Part shown: one piece after another, positions 42,280-51,176 of the stretch | Position numbering within the stretch: position 1 is the stretch's first letter | Layout: every line of letters starts with the position of its first letter | NCBI GenBank assembly: GCA_009901575.1 | Contig: WXYP01000001.1 | Location: forward strand, 248,001-312,000 | Direction: 5' to 3' | DNA from: Flavobacteriaceae bacterium R38 | GTDB taxonomy: Bacteria > Bacteroidota > Bacteroidia > Flavobacteriales > Flavobacteriaceae | Length of the DNA: 64,000 bases | Made by a program: the position numbers and the translations under genes | The notes under the pieces: model-generated | What the model saw: the letters and a program-made list of their open reading frames with translations, nothing else | What the model was told of the DNA's origin: nothing | Databases searched by the model: none

Positions 42280-44226
42280 TTAATTGTCGATTACCTCTTC
42301 CTCTTCTTCTTTTTCGAAAGGACGTTTTCCAAAAATCTTTTCAAGATCATCTTTAAAGATTACTTCTTTTTCCAAAAGATGCTCAGCAAGTTCAGTAAGC
42401 TTGTCTTTATGTTCTTCCAGAAGGCTAACTGCTCTATCGTATTGTTTTTCTATAATCTGAGAAATCTCTCTGTCTATAGTTAATGCAGTCTCTTCACTAT
42501 ATGGTTTAGAGAAACCATAATCATTTTGCCCACTCGAATCATAATAAGTTAAATTACCTATTTTATCATTAAGTCCATAAACAGTTACCATTCCTCTGGC
42601 TTGTTTAGTCACTTTTTCCAGGTCACTTAAAGCTCCGGTAGATATTTTATTAAAAATTACTTTTTCTGCAGCTCTACCTCCAAGAGTGGCACACATTTCA
42701 TCTAACATCTGTTCAGGTCTTACAATAAGACGTTCTTCTGGTAAGTACCATGCAGCTCCTAATGATTGTCCTCTAGGCACAATAGTTACTTTAACTAATG
42801 GAGCGGCATATTCTAACATCCAGCTTACCGTTGCATGTCCGGCTTCGTGATATGCAATAGTTCTTTTCTCTTCAGGAGTGATAATTTTATTTTTCTTTTC
42901 TAATCCACCTACTATTCTATCGACAGCATCTAAGAAATCTTGTCTGTCAACGGCCTTTTTTCCATTTCTTGCAGCAATTAATGCAGCCTCGTTACAAACA
43001 TTAGCAATATCTGCTCCGGAGAATCCAGGAGTTTGCTTGGCTAAAAAGTCTAAATCTAACGTTTCAGATGTTTTAATAGGTCTTAAATGAACTTCGAATA
43101 TTTCTTTACGTTCTCTGATATCCGGTAAGTCCACATAAATCTGTCTGTCAAATCGACCTGCTCTCATTAAGGCTTTGTCTAATATATCTGCCCTGTTGGT
43201 AGCTGCCAATACAATAACATTAGTATTAGTGCCAAAACCATCCATTTCTGTTAAGAGCTGGTTTAGGGTATTTTCCCTCTCATCATTAGATCCGGTAAAA
43301 TTATTTTTCCCTCTGGCTCTACCTATGGCATCAATTTCATCAATAAATATTATTGCAGGGGATTTATCTTTTGCTTGTTTGAATAAATCTCTTACCCTGG
43401 AAGCTCCTACACCTACAAACATTTCTACGAAATCTGAACCGGATAACGAAAAGAAAGGTACTTTAGCTTCACCAGCTACAGCTTTTGCCAATAATGTTTT
43501 TCCTGTTCCCGGAGGGCCAACTAATAAAGCTCCTTTAGGTATTTTACCTCCCAGAGAAGTATATTTTTCCGGGCTTTTTAAGAATTCAACAATTTCCTGA
43601 ACCTCTTCTTTTGCACCTTCAAGGCCGGCAACATCTTTAAATGTTACTCTGCTGTTTATTTTCTCATCAAATAGTTTGGCTTTAGATTTTCCAATATTGA
43701 AAATCTGTGCTCCGGCACCACCAGAACCCCCTCCAGACATACGACGCATTAAAAAGATCCAAATCCCAATAAGTAAAACAAATGGTAATATAGAAAGTAT
43801 AATTTCACTAAAAAGATTAGATTCTGTAGTAAACTCAACTTCTGTATCAAGATTGTATTCTTTTACGGTATTTTTTAGCTCTATTTCAAAATTTTGAAGA
43901 TCTCCAAACTTTAATTCATAATGTGGAGTTTTACCACTGGTAGGAATGAAAGATTTGTTTTCTGTTCCCTTATGGACATCTTTAGTTAAAGCTTCGTCTT
44001 TAAGAAAAACCTTTGCCTGACGCGTATTAGTAATGATTAAAACCTTTTCAACATCACCATTTTTAAGATATTCTTGTAATTCTGATGGTGTTGTTGGATT
44101 CAATTTTTGCCAACTCCCGCTACCTGAAAATAGATTTACGCCTATAATCACTATTAAAATAACTGCATAAATCCAGTAAGAACTAAACTTAGGTTTCTTG
44201 GTATTCGATTTATTATCTTTAGCCAT
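42280..44226 (-). CDS. ftsH: ATP-dependent zinc metalloprotease FtsH
   Basis: A 648-residue membrane AAA protease that degrades misfolded membrane proteins and some regulators. Two membrane helices (about 16-34 and 140-160) flank the periplasmic domain. The AAA domain has Walker A GPPGTGKTLLAKA, Walker B PAIIFIDEID and the SRH region ATNRADILDKALMRAGRFDR. The protease zinc motif is HEAGH (YHEAGHATVSW), with a downstream Asp ligand in LSDLEKVTKQA. It follows rsfS after 21 bases and is co-transcribed with it. Confidence 0.97.
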   Translation of the reverse strand: MAKDNKSNTKKPKFSSYWIYAVILIVIIGVNLFSGSGSWQKLNPTTPSELQEYLKNGDVEKVLIITNTRQAKVFLKDEALTKDVHKGTENKSFIPTSGKTPHYELKFGDLQNFEIELKNTVKEYNLDTEVEFTTESNLFSEIILSILPFVLLIGIWIFLMRRMSGGGSGGAGAQIFNIGKSKAKLFDEKINSRVTFKDVAGLEGAKEEVQEIVEFLKSPEKYTSLGGKIPKGALLVGPPGTGKTLLAKAVAGEAKVPFFSLSGSDFVEMFVGVGASRVRDLFKQAKDKSPAIIFIDEIDAIGRARGKNNFTGSNDERENTLNQLLTEMDGFGTNTNVIVLAATNRADILDKALMRAGRFDRQIYVDLPDIRERKEIFEVHLRPIKTSETLDLDFLAKQTPGFSGADIANVCNEAALIAARNGKKAVDRQDFLDAVDRIVGGLEKKNKIITPEEKRTIAYHEAGHATVSWMLEYAAPLVKVTIVPRGQSLGAAWYLPEERLIVRPEQMLDEMCATLGGRAAEKVIFNKISTGALSDLEKVTKQARGMVTVYGLNDKIGNLTYYDSSGQNDYGFSKPYSEETALTIDREISQIIEKQYDRAVSLLEEHKDKLTELAEHLLEKEVIFKDDLEKIFGKRPFEKEEEEEVIDN

Positions 44227-44247
44227 TAATTTTTACTTAATATATAA

Positions 44248-44619
44248 TTAATAATTGGTTGATATAGATGTTACTTTAGCATCGCCCCATAATCCTTCTA
44301 TATCATAAAATTCTCTTATGTGTTTTTGGAAAATATGAACTACTACGTTAACATAGTCCATTAATACCCATTCTCCATTGTTTTCTCCCTCTACATGCCA
44401 GGGTTTGTCATTTATTTGCTTACTAACTGTTTTTTGAATAGAATTTACAATGGCGTTAACTTGTGTATTTGAAGTACCATTACAGATTATAAAATAGTCA
44501 CAAACCGTGTTTTCAATCTCCCTCAAATCTAAAATACTAATATCTTTTCCTTTAACCTCTTCTATCCCTTTTAAAATGACTGCTATAAGTTGATCTGGAC
44601 TACTTTTTTTTATTGCCAT
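44248..44619 (-). CDS. rsfS: Ribosomal silencing factor RsfS
   Basis: A 123-residue Iojap-like protein that binds ribosomal protein L14 and blocks subunit joining when nutrients are low. Conserved segments are CDYFIICNGTSNTQVNAIV, EGENNGEWVLMDYVNVVVHI and FQKHIREFYDIEGLWGDA. It starts the rsfS-ftsH operon, which is common in Bacteroidetes. A perfect -7 element is at 44639-44646. Confidence 0.95.
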   Translation of the reverse strand: MAIKKSSPDQLIAVILKGIEEVKGKDISILDLREIENTVCDYFIICNGTSNTQVNAIVNSIQKTVSKQINDKPWHVEGENNGEWVLMDYVNVVVHIFQKHIREFYDIEGLWGDAKVTSISTNY

Positions 44620-44638
44620 TAAATTTTTTTATTTTACA

Positions 44639-44646
44639 CAAAGTTA
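44639..44646 (-). promoter_or_regulatory. -7 promoter element of rsfS-ftsH
   Basis: Minus strand TAACTTTG, a perfect match 19 bases before the rsfS ATG. Confidence 0.62.
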
Positions 44647-44713
44647 TTACTTTTTTGTTTTTTGAACTATTCAATTTAACATAAAGATTGCATAATAGAT
44701 TAACTCCTGCTAC

Positions 44714-45445
44714 ATGACTATAATCAAACTTGATGCCATTGATTCTACAAATTCTTATCTAAAAAGGATTAGCTTAGAAAATGAACTTGAAAATTACACG
44801 ATTGTTATAGCTGCAGAGCAGACTTCCGGTAGAGGGCAAATGGGAGCTGTATGGAGCTCAGAACCTTATAAAAACCTGACTTTTAGTATATATACCCGAA
44901 TCCAGTATATTACCGGAGAACAACAATTTTACATAAGTATAGTAGTGTCACTTTCTATTTTTAAGACGCTACGATTATTAGGAATTCCCAATTTAAAAAT
45001 AAAATGGCCAAACGACATTTTGTCAGCTAATTACAAAATCTGTGGTATTTTAATAGAAAATGTAATTAAACACAATACGCTTTATGAGAGTGTTATTGGA
45101 ATAGGACTCAATGTAAATCAGATAAAATTTGAAGGATTGCCAAATGTGTCATCCATGAAATTGCTTACCGGAAAGAATTTTAATCATGATGAAATTGTTC
45201 ATTTAATTGTTCAGCAAATAAAAGAGTACGATAAAATTCTTGCTAAAGGAGATTACCAATCATTATTTGATGAATATGAAAGTCATCTATTTAGAAAAGA
45301 TAAGCCTTCTACATTCAAAAACAACGAAGGAGAAGTATTCATGGGTTTTATTAAAGGAATAACTCCTTTAGGTAAACTTAAAGTGTTGTTGGAAGACGAT
45401 ATACTTTCAGAATATGAATTAAAAGAAATAAAATTGATGTATTGA
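44714..45445 (+). CDS. birA: Biotin-[acetyl-CoA-carboxylase] ligase
   Basis: A 243-residue enzyme that attaches biotin to the BCCP subunit of acetyl-CoA carboxylase. The biotin-binding motif is read as EQTSGRGQMGAVWSS (GRGxxG), followed by LKIKWPNDILSANYKICGIL with the active-site Lys. There is no N-terminal HTH, so it is not a repressor. It diverges from rsfS. The carboxylase subunit accD is at 7.2 kb. It converges on the SRPBCC gene with a four-base gap and no terminator. Confidence 0.94.
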   Translation: MTIIKLDAIDSTNSYLKRISLENELENYTIVIAAEQTSGRGQMGAVWSSEPYKNLTFSIYTRIQYITGEQQFYISIVVSLSIFKTLRLLGIPNLKIKWPNDILSANYKICGILIENVIKHNTLYESVIGIGLNVNQIKFEGLPNVSSMKLLTGKNFNHDEIVHLIVQQIKEYDKILAKGDYQSLFDEYESHLFRKDKPSTFKNNEGEVFMGFIKGITPLGKLKVLLEDDILSEYELKEIKLMY

Positions 45446-45449
45446 TCAA

Positions 45450-45842
45450 TTATAATTGCCCCATTTTATCACTTAAAGTTCCAATGAAATTAGTAATAGG
45501 TGCTTTGATCATCATAGCCATCATGGCATTGAATTCACCATCAAATGTTAATTGTACCTCACTTTTATCTGCACCTGATTCGTTGATATTTGCTGTTAAA
45601 GAAAAAGGTAATTTATCACTGGCAGCTCCAAAAACGATTTTATCATGCGGTTGTTGTTCTTTAAGTTTTAAGATGATTTCCGGCATTCCTTTTAATGCAA
45701 AAATGAATTTCCCTTCTTCTAAAACTTCAAACTTGCTAATACTGTCTGGCATTAACTTTTCAAAATTTTTTACATCAATTAAAAAATTAAAGATATCCTG
45801 ATTTGATTTATTAACCGTTGTTTTTGGGCCGTCTATAGTCAT
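45450..45842 (-). CDS. SRPBCC-family (START-like) protein
   Basis: A 130-residue protein with the START-like fold, shown by the N-terminal strand and helix KTTVNKSNQDIFNFLIDVKN, the central beta sheet (KFEVLEEGKFIFALKG) and the long C-terminal helix. Such proteins bind hydrophobic ligands; none can be named. It follows pyrE on the minus strand by 18 bases and is probably co-transcribed with it. The pairing is familiar in Flavobacteriaceae but has no known logic. Confidence 0.7.
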   Translation of the reverse strand: MTIDGPKTTVNKSNQDIFNFLIDVKNFEKLMPDSISKFEVLEEGKFIFALKGMPEIILKLKEQQPHDKIVFGAASDKLPFSLTANINESGADKSEVQLTFDGEFNAMMAMMIKAPITNFIGTLSDKMGQL

Positions 45843-45860
45843 TTGTAAATATTATCTAAG

Positions 45861-46502
45861 TTATTGATTCCATGTAGAAGGGCTTAATCGCCAGTCTTTC
45901 AAGGTTTCTAATTCTGTATCACTAATGTAATGCGTGTCAATGGCTTGTTCTAATAAAAAATCGTAATTGCTCAACGTATTCAGTTTTACCCGGTCTTTTT
46001 CAAAATTTTCTTCTGCCACATCAAATCCATAAGAGAAAATGGCCATCATACCTTTTACATTTGCTCCGGATTCTTTAAGTGCTTTTACTGCATTTAAACT
46101 GCTTTTACCTGTACTGATTAGATCTTCTACGACTACTACATTCTGACCATTATCGAGAAAACCTTCAATTTGATTTCCTCTTCCGTGTTTTTTAGGTTCT
46201 GGCCTTACGTAAATGAATGGTAATCCTAAGTATTCTGCGACTAGCATGCCTATGCCAATAGCGCCTGTGGCTACTCCGGCTATGACATCTGGCTTTCCGT
46301 ATTCCATTTCTATTTGTTTAGCCATATTTTCACGTAAAAAATTACGGATAGGAGGGAATGAAAGCGTTATTCTATTGTCACAATAAATAGGAGATTTCCA
46401 ACCTGAAGCCCATGAAAAAGGATTTTTTGGATTCAGCTTTATTGCATTAATTTGCAGAAGGAGCTCTGCAGTTTTTTTAGCGGTGTCTTTATCTAAAACC
46501 AT
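45861..46502 (-). CDS. pyrE: Orotate phosphoribosyltransferase
   Basis: A 213-residue enzyme that joins orotate with PRPP in UMP synthesis. The N-terminal LNPKNPFSWASGWKSPIYCD and the PRPP-binding motif VVVVEDLISTGKSSLNAV (about 117-134) are clear. The start is the ATG at 46500-46502. The -7 element (minus TACATTTG, 46507-46514) ends only four bases upstream of the ATG, so the mRNA is probably leaderless or nearly so. The NUDIX gene starts on the other strand 7 bases away, at 46510. Confidence 0.94.
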   Translation of the reverse strand: MVLDKDTAKKTAELLLQINAIKLNPKNPFSWASGWKSPIYCDNRITLSFPPIRNFLRENMAKQIEMEYGKPDVIAGVATGAIGIGMLVAEYLGLPFIYVRPEPKKHGRGNQIEGFLDNGQNVVVVEDLISTGKSSLNAVKALKESGANVKGMMAIFSYGFDVAEENFEKDRVKLNTLSNYDFLLEQAIDTHYISDTELETLKDWRLSPSTWNQ

Positions 46503-46506
46503 AGTG

Positions 46507-46514
46507 CAAATGTA
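46507..46514 (-). promoter_or_regulatory. -7 promoter element of pyrE, overlapping the NUDIX start codon
   Basis: Minus strand TACATTTG, a perfect -7 match. The element covers the ATG of the divergent NUDIX gene (46510-46512). Confidence 0.5.
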
Positions 46515-47121
46515 TAAAGTTTTTATTAATGAATCCCCAGTAATATTAACAAATAAGATTGTCAAAGAAGATGACCGTGAAGTGTTTTTGTTAGAAACTA
46601 TTAATATTGAAGAGGTTATTGAACAACTGAATACAGGAAAAATTAAAAAAGCCTACTTATTTCATAAAGATGAAGCAGAATTACTTGCTCTGTTTAAGAG
46701 CAAACTTCCGGTAGTAGTAGCTGCTGGCGGACTTGTTGTTAATCAAGAAGATAAAATACTCTTTATTTATAGAAACGGTAAGTGGGACATGGCAAAAGGG
46801 AAATTAGATAAAGGGGAATCTATAGAAGAAGCTGCCGTTCGGGAAGTAGAAGAAGAGACGGGAGTAAAGCAGCTAAAAATTGATAGATTCCTGGAGACTA
46901 CATATCATGTTTTTGAGAGGAATGGGGTTTTTAAACTAAAAGAAACGCATTGGTTTTTGATGAATACCAGTTATAAAGGAAAGCTTATTCCGCAAAACGA
47001 AGAGGGAATTGAGATAGTGGATTGGAAAGACACGCAACAAATTGCCGAAGCCTTAAAGAATTCGTATCAGAACATTGAGATTGTTATATCTAATTTTCAG
47101 AATCAGCTTTCAAAATCCTGA
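46510..47121 (+). CDS. NUDIX hydrolase
   Basis: A 203-residue hydrolase. The N-terminal 70 residues are an extension; the NUDIX domain covers about 75-195, with the nudix box read as GKLDKGESIEEAAVREVEEETG (GX5EX7REUXEEXGU, residues about 105-126), so the active site is complete. The substrate could be a nucleoside diphosphate derivative but is not known. The start is the ATG at 46510; an in-frame earlier codon would overlap the pyrE start and is rejected. The 3' end overlaps the convergent M14 peptidase gene by 32 bases. Confidence 0.9.
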   Translation: MYKVFINESPVILTNKIVKEDDREVFLLETINIEEVIEQLNTGKIKKAYLFHKDEAELLALFKSKLPVVVAAGGLVVNQEDKILFIYRNGKWDMAKGKLDKGESIEEAAVREVEEETGVKQLKIDRFLETTYHVFERNGVFKLKETHWFLMNTSYKGKLIPQNEEGIEIVDWKDTQQIAEALKNSYQNIEIVISNFQNQLSKS

Positions 47122-48841
47122 AAACAGGATATTTTAAATGCGCTTTTTCATAATGTTCAGACTGTTTATGAATCCAGTCAAGTTGTGAATACCAATTATT
47201 TGCAAATGCTTCTTCTTCTGCCAATTTAGTTTCAAATCGTTGTTTTAGATCTGCATCGTTCTCCAGTAATTCTTTGGCAATATCTTCGAAAACATAAGGA
47301 GAAAAACCTTCTTTTTGTTGTAGAATGGTGTCAAAGAAATTCCAATTGAAAAACGAATCTGGAGCTTCAGGTTCTAATGTTTCAATGAGATATCTGATTG
47401 CTCGCTGGTTGGTATAAATAATAATGTCTCCTTTTCTAAAAGCGATAGTTTCTGAAGATGGTGAAACAGTAGTATTGAAATGTTGATAATGTCCTTCGTA
47501 AGCTGCCGTTCGGGTCTGATAATTTTCAATGCTGTAAGTCTGAACTTGTATAGTAGTATCCGATTCAATCTGGGTCATTTCTACCATATTTTGAGATAAA
47601 TGATTAATTACATTCCACCATCCTTGCGGAATGACATATGCTTCGGGAATTTGAATTTCTTTTTTTGGCTTAAAGTAGTTTTGATATACAACATCTTTGG
47701 TAAAAGGCTGGTCTCTATTGTATTTTAACCTGTTGAATTGAGTTACTTCACTTTTAATGTTTTCTCCTTCGAATCCTTTAAATTTAAGAATGCTTGATTG
47801 TGTTGTATCGATTTCCCAATCTAACGGATATGTTTTTTTATTGGAGTACGCTTTGAAGGCTTCATCTCGTAATGTCTTAATAGTATCTTTATCCTCCTCA
47901 ATGATATCTACCATACTTTTCATGAGTTCGTATGTGCCTTCAACTCTTTGTTTATAAGGTTTAAGCATGTGAGTTTCTACCATCATCCCAAATGTATTCC
48001 ACAATGTAGTATAGCCTGTAGAATATCTTGGATAATCCATGAATTGTGAAAAACCACTTTCGGGAGTCCTATTAAATACATTCACATAAGGTGTAATGTC
48101 CCAGTTTTTTGAAGCTAAAGAATCTTCTAATTTTGTCATTAAAGAAGTGTGTAAATATGCTCCCAGATTACCATTTAATTTATTGTGTTGAGTAAATAAA
48201 TGGGTAAGAGTGTATTGGTAATCTGCCCCATTACTCACATGATTGTCAATAAAAACATCGGGTTGTACTAAGTGAAAAATTTCGGCAAATGCTTTTGCAT
48301 TTTTAGTGTCATTTTTGATGAAATCTCTATTTAAATCATAATTTCTGGCATTACCTCTAAATCCGTATTCAAGTGGTCCGTTTTGATTCGTTCTGCTTGT
48401 AGAATTTCTATTCAAAGCTCCTCCAATATTATAAACAGGGATGGTAACAATTACTGTACGTTTAGGTATTTTTACTTTATTTGTTGCCAAATCTCTAAAG
48501 AATAACATGGTTGCATCTATACCATCACTTTCTCCGGGATGAATTCCGTTGTTTACCAGAAGTATTGCTTTTCGCTCTCTGATTTTGGAAAAATTAAATT
48601 CTCCATCATCATTAAAAGTAACAATGTGGAGTGGAAGTCCGCTATCGGTTTCTCCCATGGTTTTAATATTTATTTCGGGGAATTCCCTGGCTAATTCTAT
48701 ATAGAAATCGATAACCTCTTGATATTCTGGTGTCTCAGTTCCTTTGCTGCTTTCAAATAAAGTTAAAAAAGATTCTTTTTCTTCTTGTTCTTGATTCTGA
48801 CATGCTACAATAATTAAGAAAAAGATAAAAAAGCGCTTCAT
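47090..48841 (-). CDS. M14-family zinc carboxypeptidase, probable lipoprotein
   Basis: A 583-residue protein with a lipobox (FFLIIVAC, Cys about residue 14). The M14 catalytic domain follows. The zinc motif HPGESDG (HxxE) is at about residues 101-107 and the third zinc His in FIDNHVSNGADY. A C-terminal beta-rich region (about 380-580) is longer than in pancreatic carboxypeptidases. It is likely to trim peptides in the periplasm or at the cell surface. Perfect -7 element at 48871-48878. The 3' end overlaps the NUDIX gene. Confidence 0.88.
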   Translation of the reverse strand: MKRFFIFFLIIVACQNQEQEEKESFLTLFESSKGTETPEYQEVIDFYIELAREFPEINIKTMGETDSGLPLHIVTFNDDGEFNFSKIRERKAILLVNNGIHPGESDGIDATMLFFRDLATNKVKIPKRTVIVTIPVYNIGGALNRNSTSRTNQNGPLEYGFRGNARNYDLNRDFIKNDTKNAKAFAEIFHLVQPDVFIDNHVSNGADYQYTLTHLFTQHNKLNGNLGAYLHTSLMTKLEDSLASKNWDITPYVNVFNRTPESGFSQFMDYPRYSTGYTTLWNTFGMMVETHMLKPYKQRVEGTYELMKSMVDIIEEDKDTIKTLRDEAFKAYSNKKTYPLDWEIDTTQSSILKFKGFEGENIKSEVTQFNRLKYNRDQPFTKDVVYQNYFKPKKEIQIPEAYVIPQGWWNVINHLSQNMVEMTQIESDTTIQVQTYSIENYQTRTAAYEGHYQHFNTTVSPSSETIAFRKGDIIIYTNQRAIRYLIETLEPEAPDSFFNWNFFDTILQQKEGFSPYVFEDIAKELLENDADLKQRFETKLAEEEAFANNWYSQLDWIHKQSEHYEKAHLKYPVFRILKADSEN

Positions 48842-48870
48842 ATGAATAGTATTGGAAGTTAATTGTGAAT

Positions 48871-48878
48871 CAAAAATA
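48871..48878 (-). promoter_or_regulatory. -7 promoter element of the M14 gene
   Basis: Minus strand TATTTTTG, a perfect match 29 bases before the ATG. Confidence 0.58.
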
Positions 48879-48985
48879 ACTATTTTATAGATTTTGATTT
48901 AATATAATCTTTAACTATAATACTTTTAATAAAAAATGTTACCGGAGAAACAATATTATTGAACTCAGTTTGAAGAAATATGAGT

Positions 48986-50392
48986 TTAGATAACTTCTTC
49001 TTTTTTAAACCATTCTTGAAGTTTGTTTTTTAGTGTAATAGAAGTTAGGGGTTTGGTTAAGTAATCATCTAGCCCCATGCTTATATATTTTTCCGCATCA
49101 CCTTTTAAAGCATTAGCACTTAAACCAATAATAGGAGGTCTATCAGAGAAATTATTTTTTATATAAGTAGTAGTCTCTATCCCGTCCATTTCGGGCATTT
49201 GAATATCCATTAATACTAAATCGAATTTTTGTTGCTTGAATTTCTCGATAGCTATTTTACCATTATTAGCAATCTCTATAGAACATCCTAGCCGTAAAAG
49301 CATATGTTTAATGACCTCACAAATCATTTTGTTATCTTCAGCTAATAGAACATGTAATCCTATTTTTAAATTTTCATTTGTAGATGATAAAACGGCTTTT
49401 TTATTATTAACACCTTTGTGAGTGTTAATTGTACTTTTTACAGTATTAAAAGTAAACCAGAAAGTACTGCCTTTGTCTATTTCGCTGATAACTCCTATAT
49501 CGCCATCCATTAAATGAACTAATTTTTTACTAATGTGCAACCCTAATCCGGTTCCTGGTTTAGATTTATTACAATTTGCCTGTTTAAATTCTGAAAAGAG
49601 ACATTCTTGCTCTTGCTGACTAATACCGATTCCTTGGTCGATGACTTCGATTTTAACCTTAATAGTATCTTCTTGTTCTTCTACAAGGGTAGATTTTATT
49701 TTGATAGTTCCTTTATCTGAAAATTTTATCGCATTACCTACCAGGTTTGATAATATCTGATTTATTCTGTTTCCATCAATTTTTATATACTCAGGTATTT
49801 CTTCCGATATATCTGTAATAAGATTGATTTTCTTTGATTTACTAGTGGCAAGAAACAATCCGTAAACGTGATTAATAAGTGCTCTAAAATTGATAGTTGT
49901 GGTATGGATATCTAGTTTACCAGCTTCCAATTTTGAGAGATCAAGAATTTCATTGATTATTTTAAGCAGATCATTTGAAGACTGATGGATAATCTCGATA
50001 TGGTTCCTTTCTGTTTCATTTAAATTATTGCTTTTGGATAATAAATCGATAACTCCTATTACTCCTGCCATAGGAGTTCTGATTTCATGGCTCATATTCG
50101 CTAAGAAAGTATCTTTGAATTTTGCGTTTAGCAAGATGAGTTTATTCTGCTCCTTTACTTTATCCATTGCGAGCCCCCCAAGAAAGGCAAAAAGCCCTAA
50201 GAAAAAAGGAGCTGTATCTATAATGAAATGGATGGGGAAATTTTTATGAACATAAATGATATTATTTACAGAGAAACTCAAATCCATTCTCAGTAAATCA
50301 ATAGTAATGGCTATTATTGGAAAAAGAAAACCAAAGATGATACCATAAAGAGCATATTTTGCAGCCTCTGTTTTAAACCATCTATTCTTCAT
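48986..50392 (-). CDS. Hybrid histidine kinase with two membrane helices and no sensor domain
   Basis: A 468-residue kinase. Two N-terminal helices (about 15-34 and 55-75) leave only a short loop outside, so there is no recognisable sensor domain. HisKA has its acceptor His at about 102 (FLANMSHEIRTPMAGVIG), the HATPase domain has NLVGNAIKF, DQGIGIS and GTGLGLHIS, and a REC domain closes the protein with the acceptor Asp at about 396 (FDLVLMDIQMPEMDG). No output domain or response regulator is adjacent. The 222-base gap upstream has no ORF and no clear promoter. Confidence 0.9.
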   Translation of the reverse strand: MKNRWFKTEAAKYALYGIIFGFLFPIIAITIDLLRMDLSFSVNNIIYVHKNFPIHFIIDTAPFFLGLFAFLGGLAMDKVKEQNKLILLNAKFKDTFLANMSHEIRTPMAGVIGVIDLLSKSNNLNETERNHIEIIHQSSNDLLKIINEILDLSKLEAGKLDIHTTTINFRALINHVYGLFLATSKSKKINLITDISEEIPEYIKIDGNRINQILSNLVGNAIKFSDKGTIKIKSTLVEEQEDTIKVKIEVIDQGIGISQQEQECLFSEFKQANCNKSKPGTGLGLHISKKLVHLMDGDIGVISEIDKGSTFWFTFNTVKSTINTHKGVNNKKAVLSSTNENLKIGLHVLLAEDNKMICEVIKHMLLRLGCSIEIANNGKIAIEKFKQQKFDLVLMDIQMPEMDGIETTTYIKNNFSDRPPIIGLSANALKGDAEKYISMGLDDYLTKPLTSITLKNKLQEWFKKEEVI

Positions 50393-50614
50393 TAGTTCAC
50401 GAGCATTAATAGGATTAGCAATATTTAAAGATACAAAATAACAAACTTCTCTGATTTTTCCAGAAACTCCTATACGTATTAATACGTATATTTTGATGAG
50501 AAAATTTGCTGCAACAAACAGGGGAGAATTAATGAAGTTTTAATTCCTTTCATATGAAAATTAGACATGATTATTCTATATCAATAAATTAGTTGATTTT
50601 CTTCTCTGACGAAA

Positions 50615-51073
50615 CTATTTTTTGACTCTTACACTTTCCGGAACCAATACTGTGTAATCTCCGTTATTTCTGATTACATCACGAACAATGCTACTGCTTA
50701 TAAAAGAAGTTCTGGCTGCAGTTAATAAGAAAACAGTTTCTATTTTTGATAGTTCTCTGTTGGTATGCGCAATAGCTTTTTCAAATTCAAAATCTGCAGG
50801 ATTTCTAAGCCCTCTAAGTATAAAATTTGCATTAATTTCTTTGCAATAATCAACTGTCAATCCTTTGTATGTGGTAACTTTAACTTTAGGTTCATCTTTA
50901 AAAGCATTTTCTATGAACTTTTTTCGTTCTTCCAGGGTAAACATGTATTTTTTGGTAGAATTAACCCCAATGGCAACTATAACTTCATCGAAAAGAGGGA
51001 TTCCGCGTTTTATAATATCGTAATGCCCTAAGGTTAACGGATCAAAAGATCCTGGGAAAATAGCTCTTTTCAT
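50615..51073 (-). CDS. coaD: Phosphopantetheine adenylyltransferase
   Basis: A 152-residue enzyme of coenzyme A synthesis that adenylates 4'-phosphopantetheine. The nucleotidyltransferase motif is FPGSFDPLTLGHYDII (T/HxGH), and the second motif is SFISSSIVRDVIRN. It lies 103 bases after ddl on the same strand; the same pair is common in Flavobacteriaceae. It ends near a gap before the hybrid kinase. Confidence 0.95.
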   Translation of the reverse strand: MKRAIFPGSFDPLTLGHYDIIKRGIPLFDEVIVAIGVNSTKKYMFTLEERKKFIENAFKDEPKVKVTTYKGLTVDYCKEINANFILRGLRNPADFEFEKAIAHTNRELSKIETVFLLTAARTSFISSSIVRDVIRNNGDYTVLVPESVRVKK

Positions 51074-51176
51074 GTGTTTATATTTATTGTTTTTGAAAGG
51101 TCACATGCTGTTCGCTATTAATCATTCTTCTGTGCGATAAAATTTTTAACATGCTCGTTTCATTATTACTTTGAAT

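Noticed and set aside
43175-43600. Plus-strand ORF of 141 codons opposite ftsH
   Set aside because: Antisense of the AAA domain; long shadow ORFs are expected opposite conserved genes. The same holds for 27497-27883, 28113-28496 and 5624-5962.
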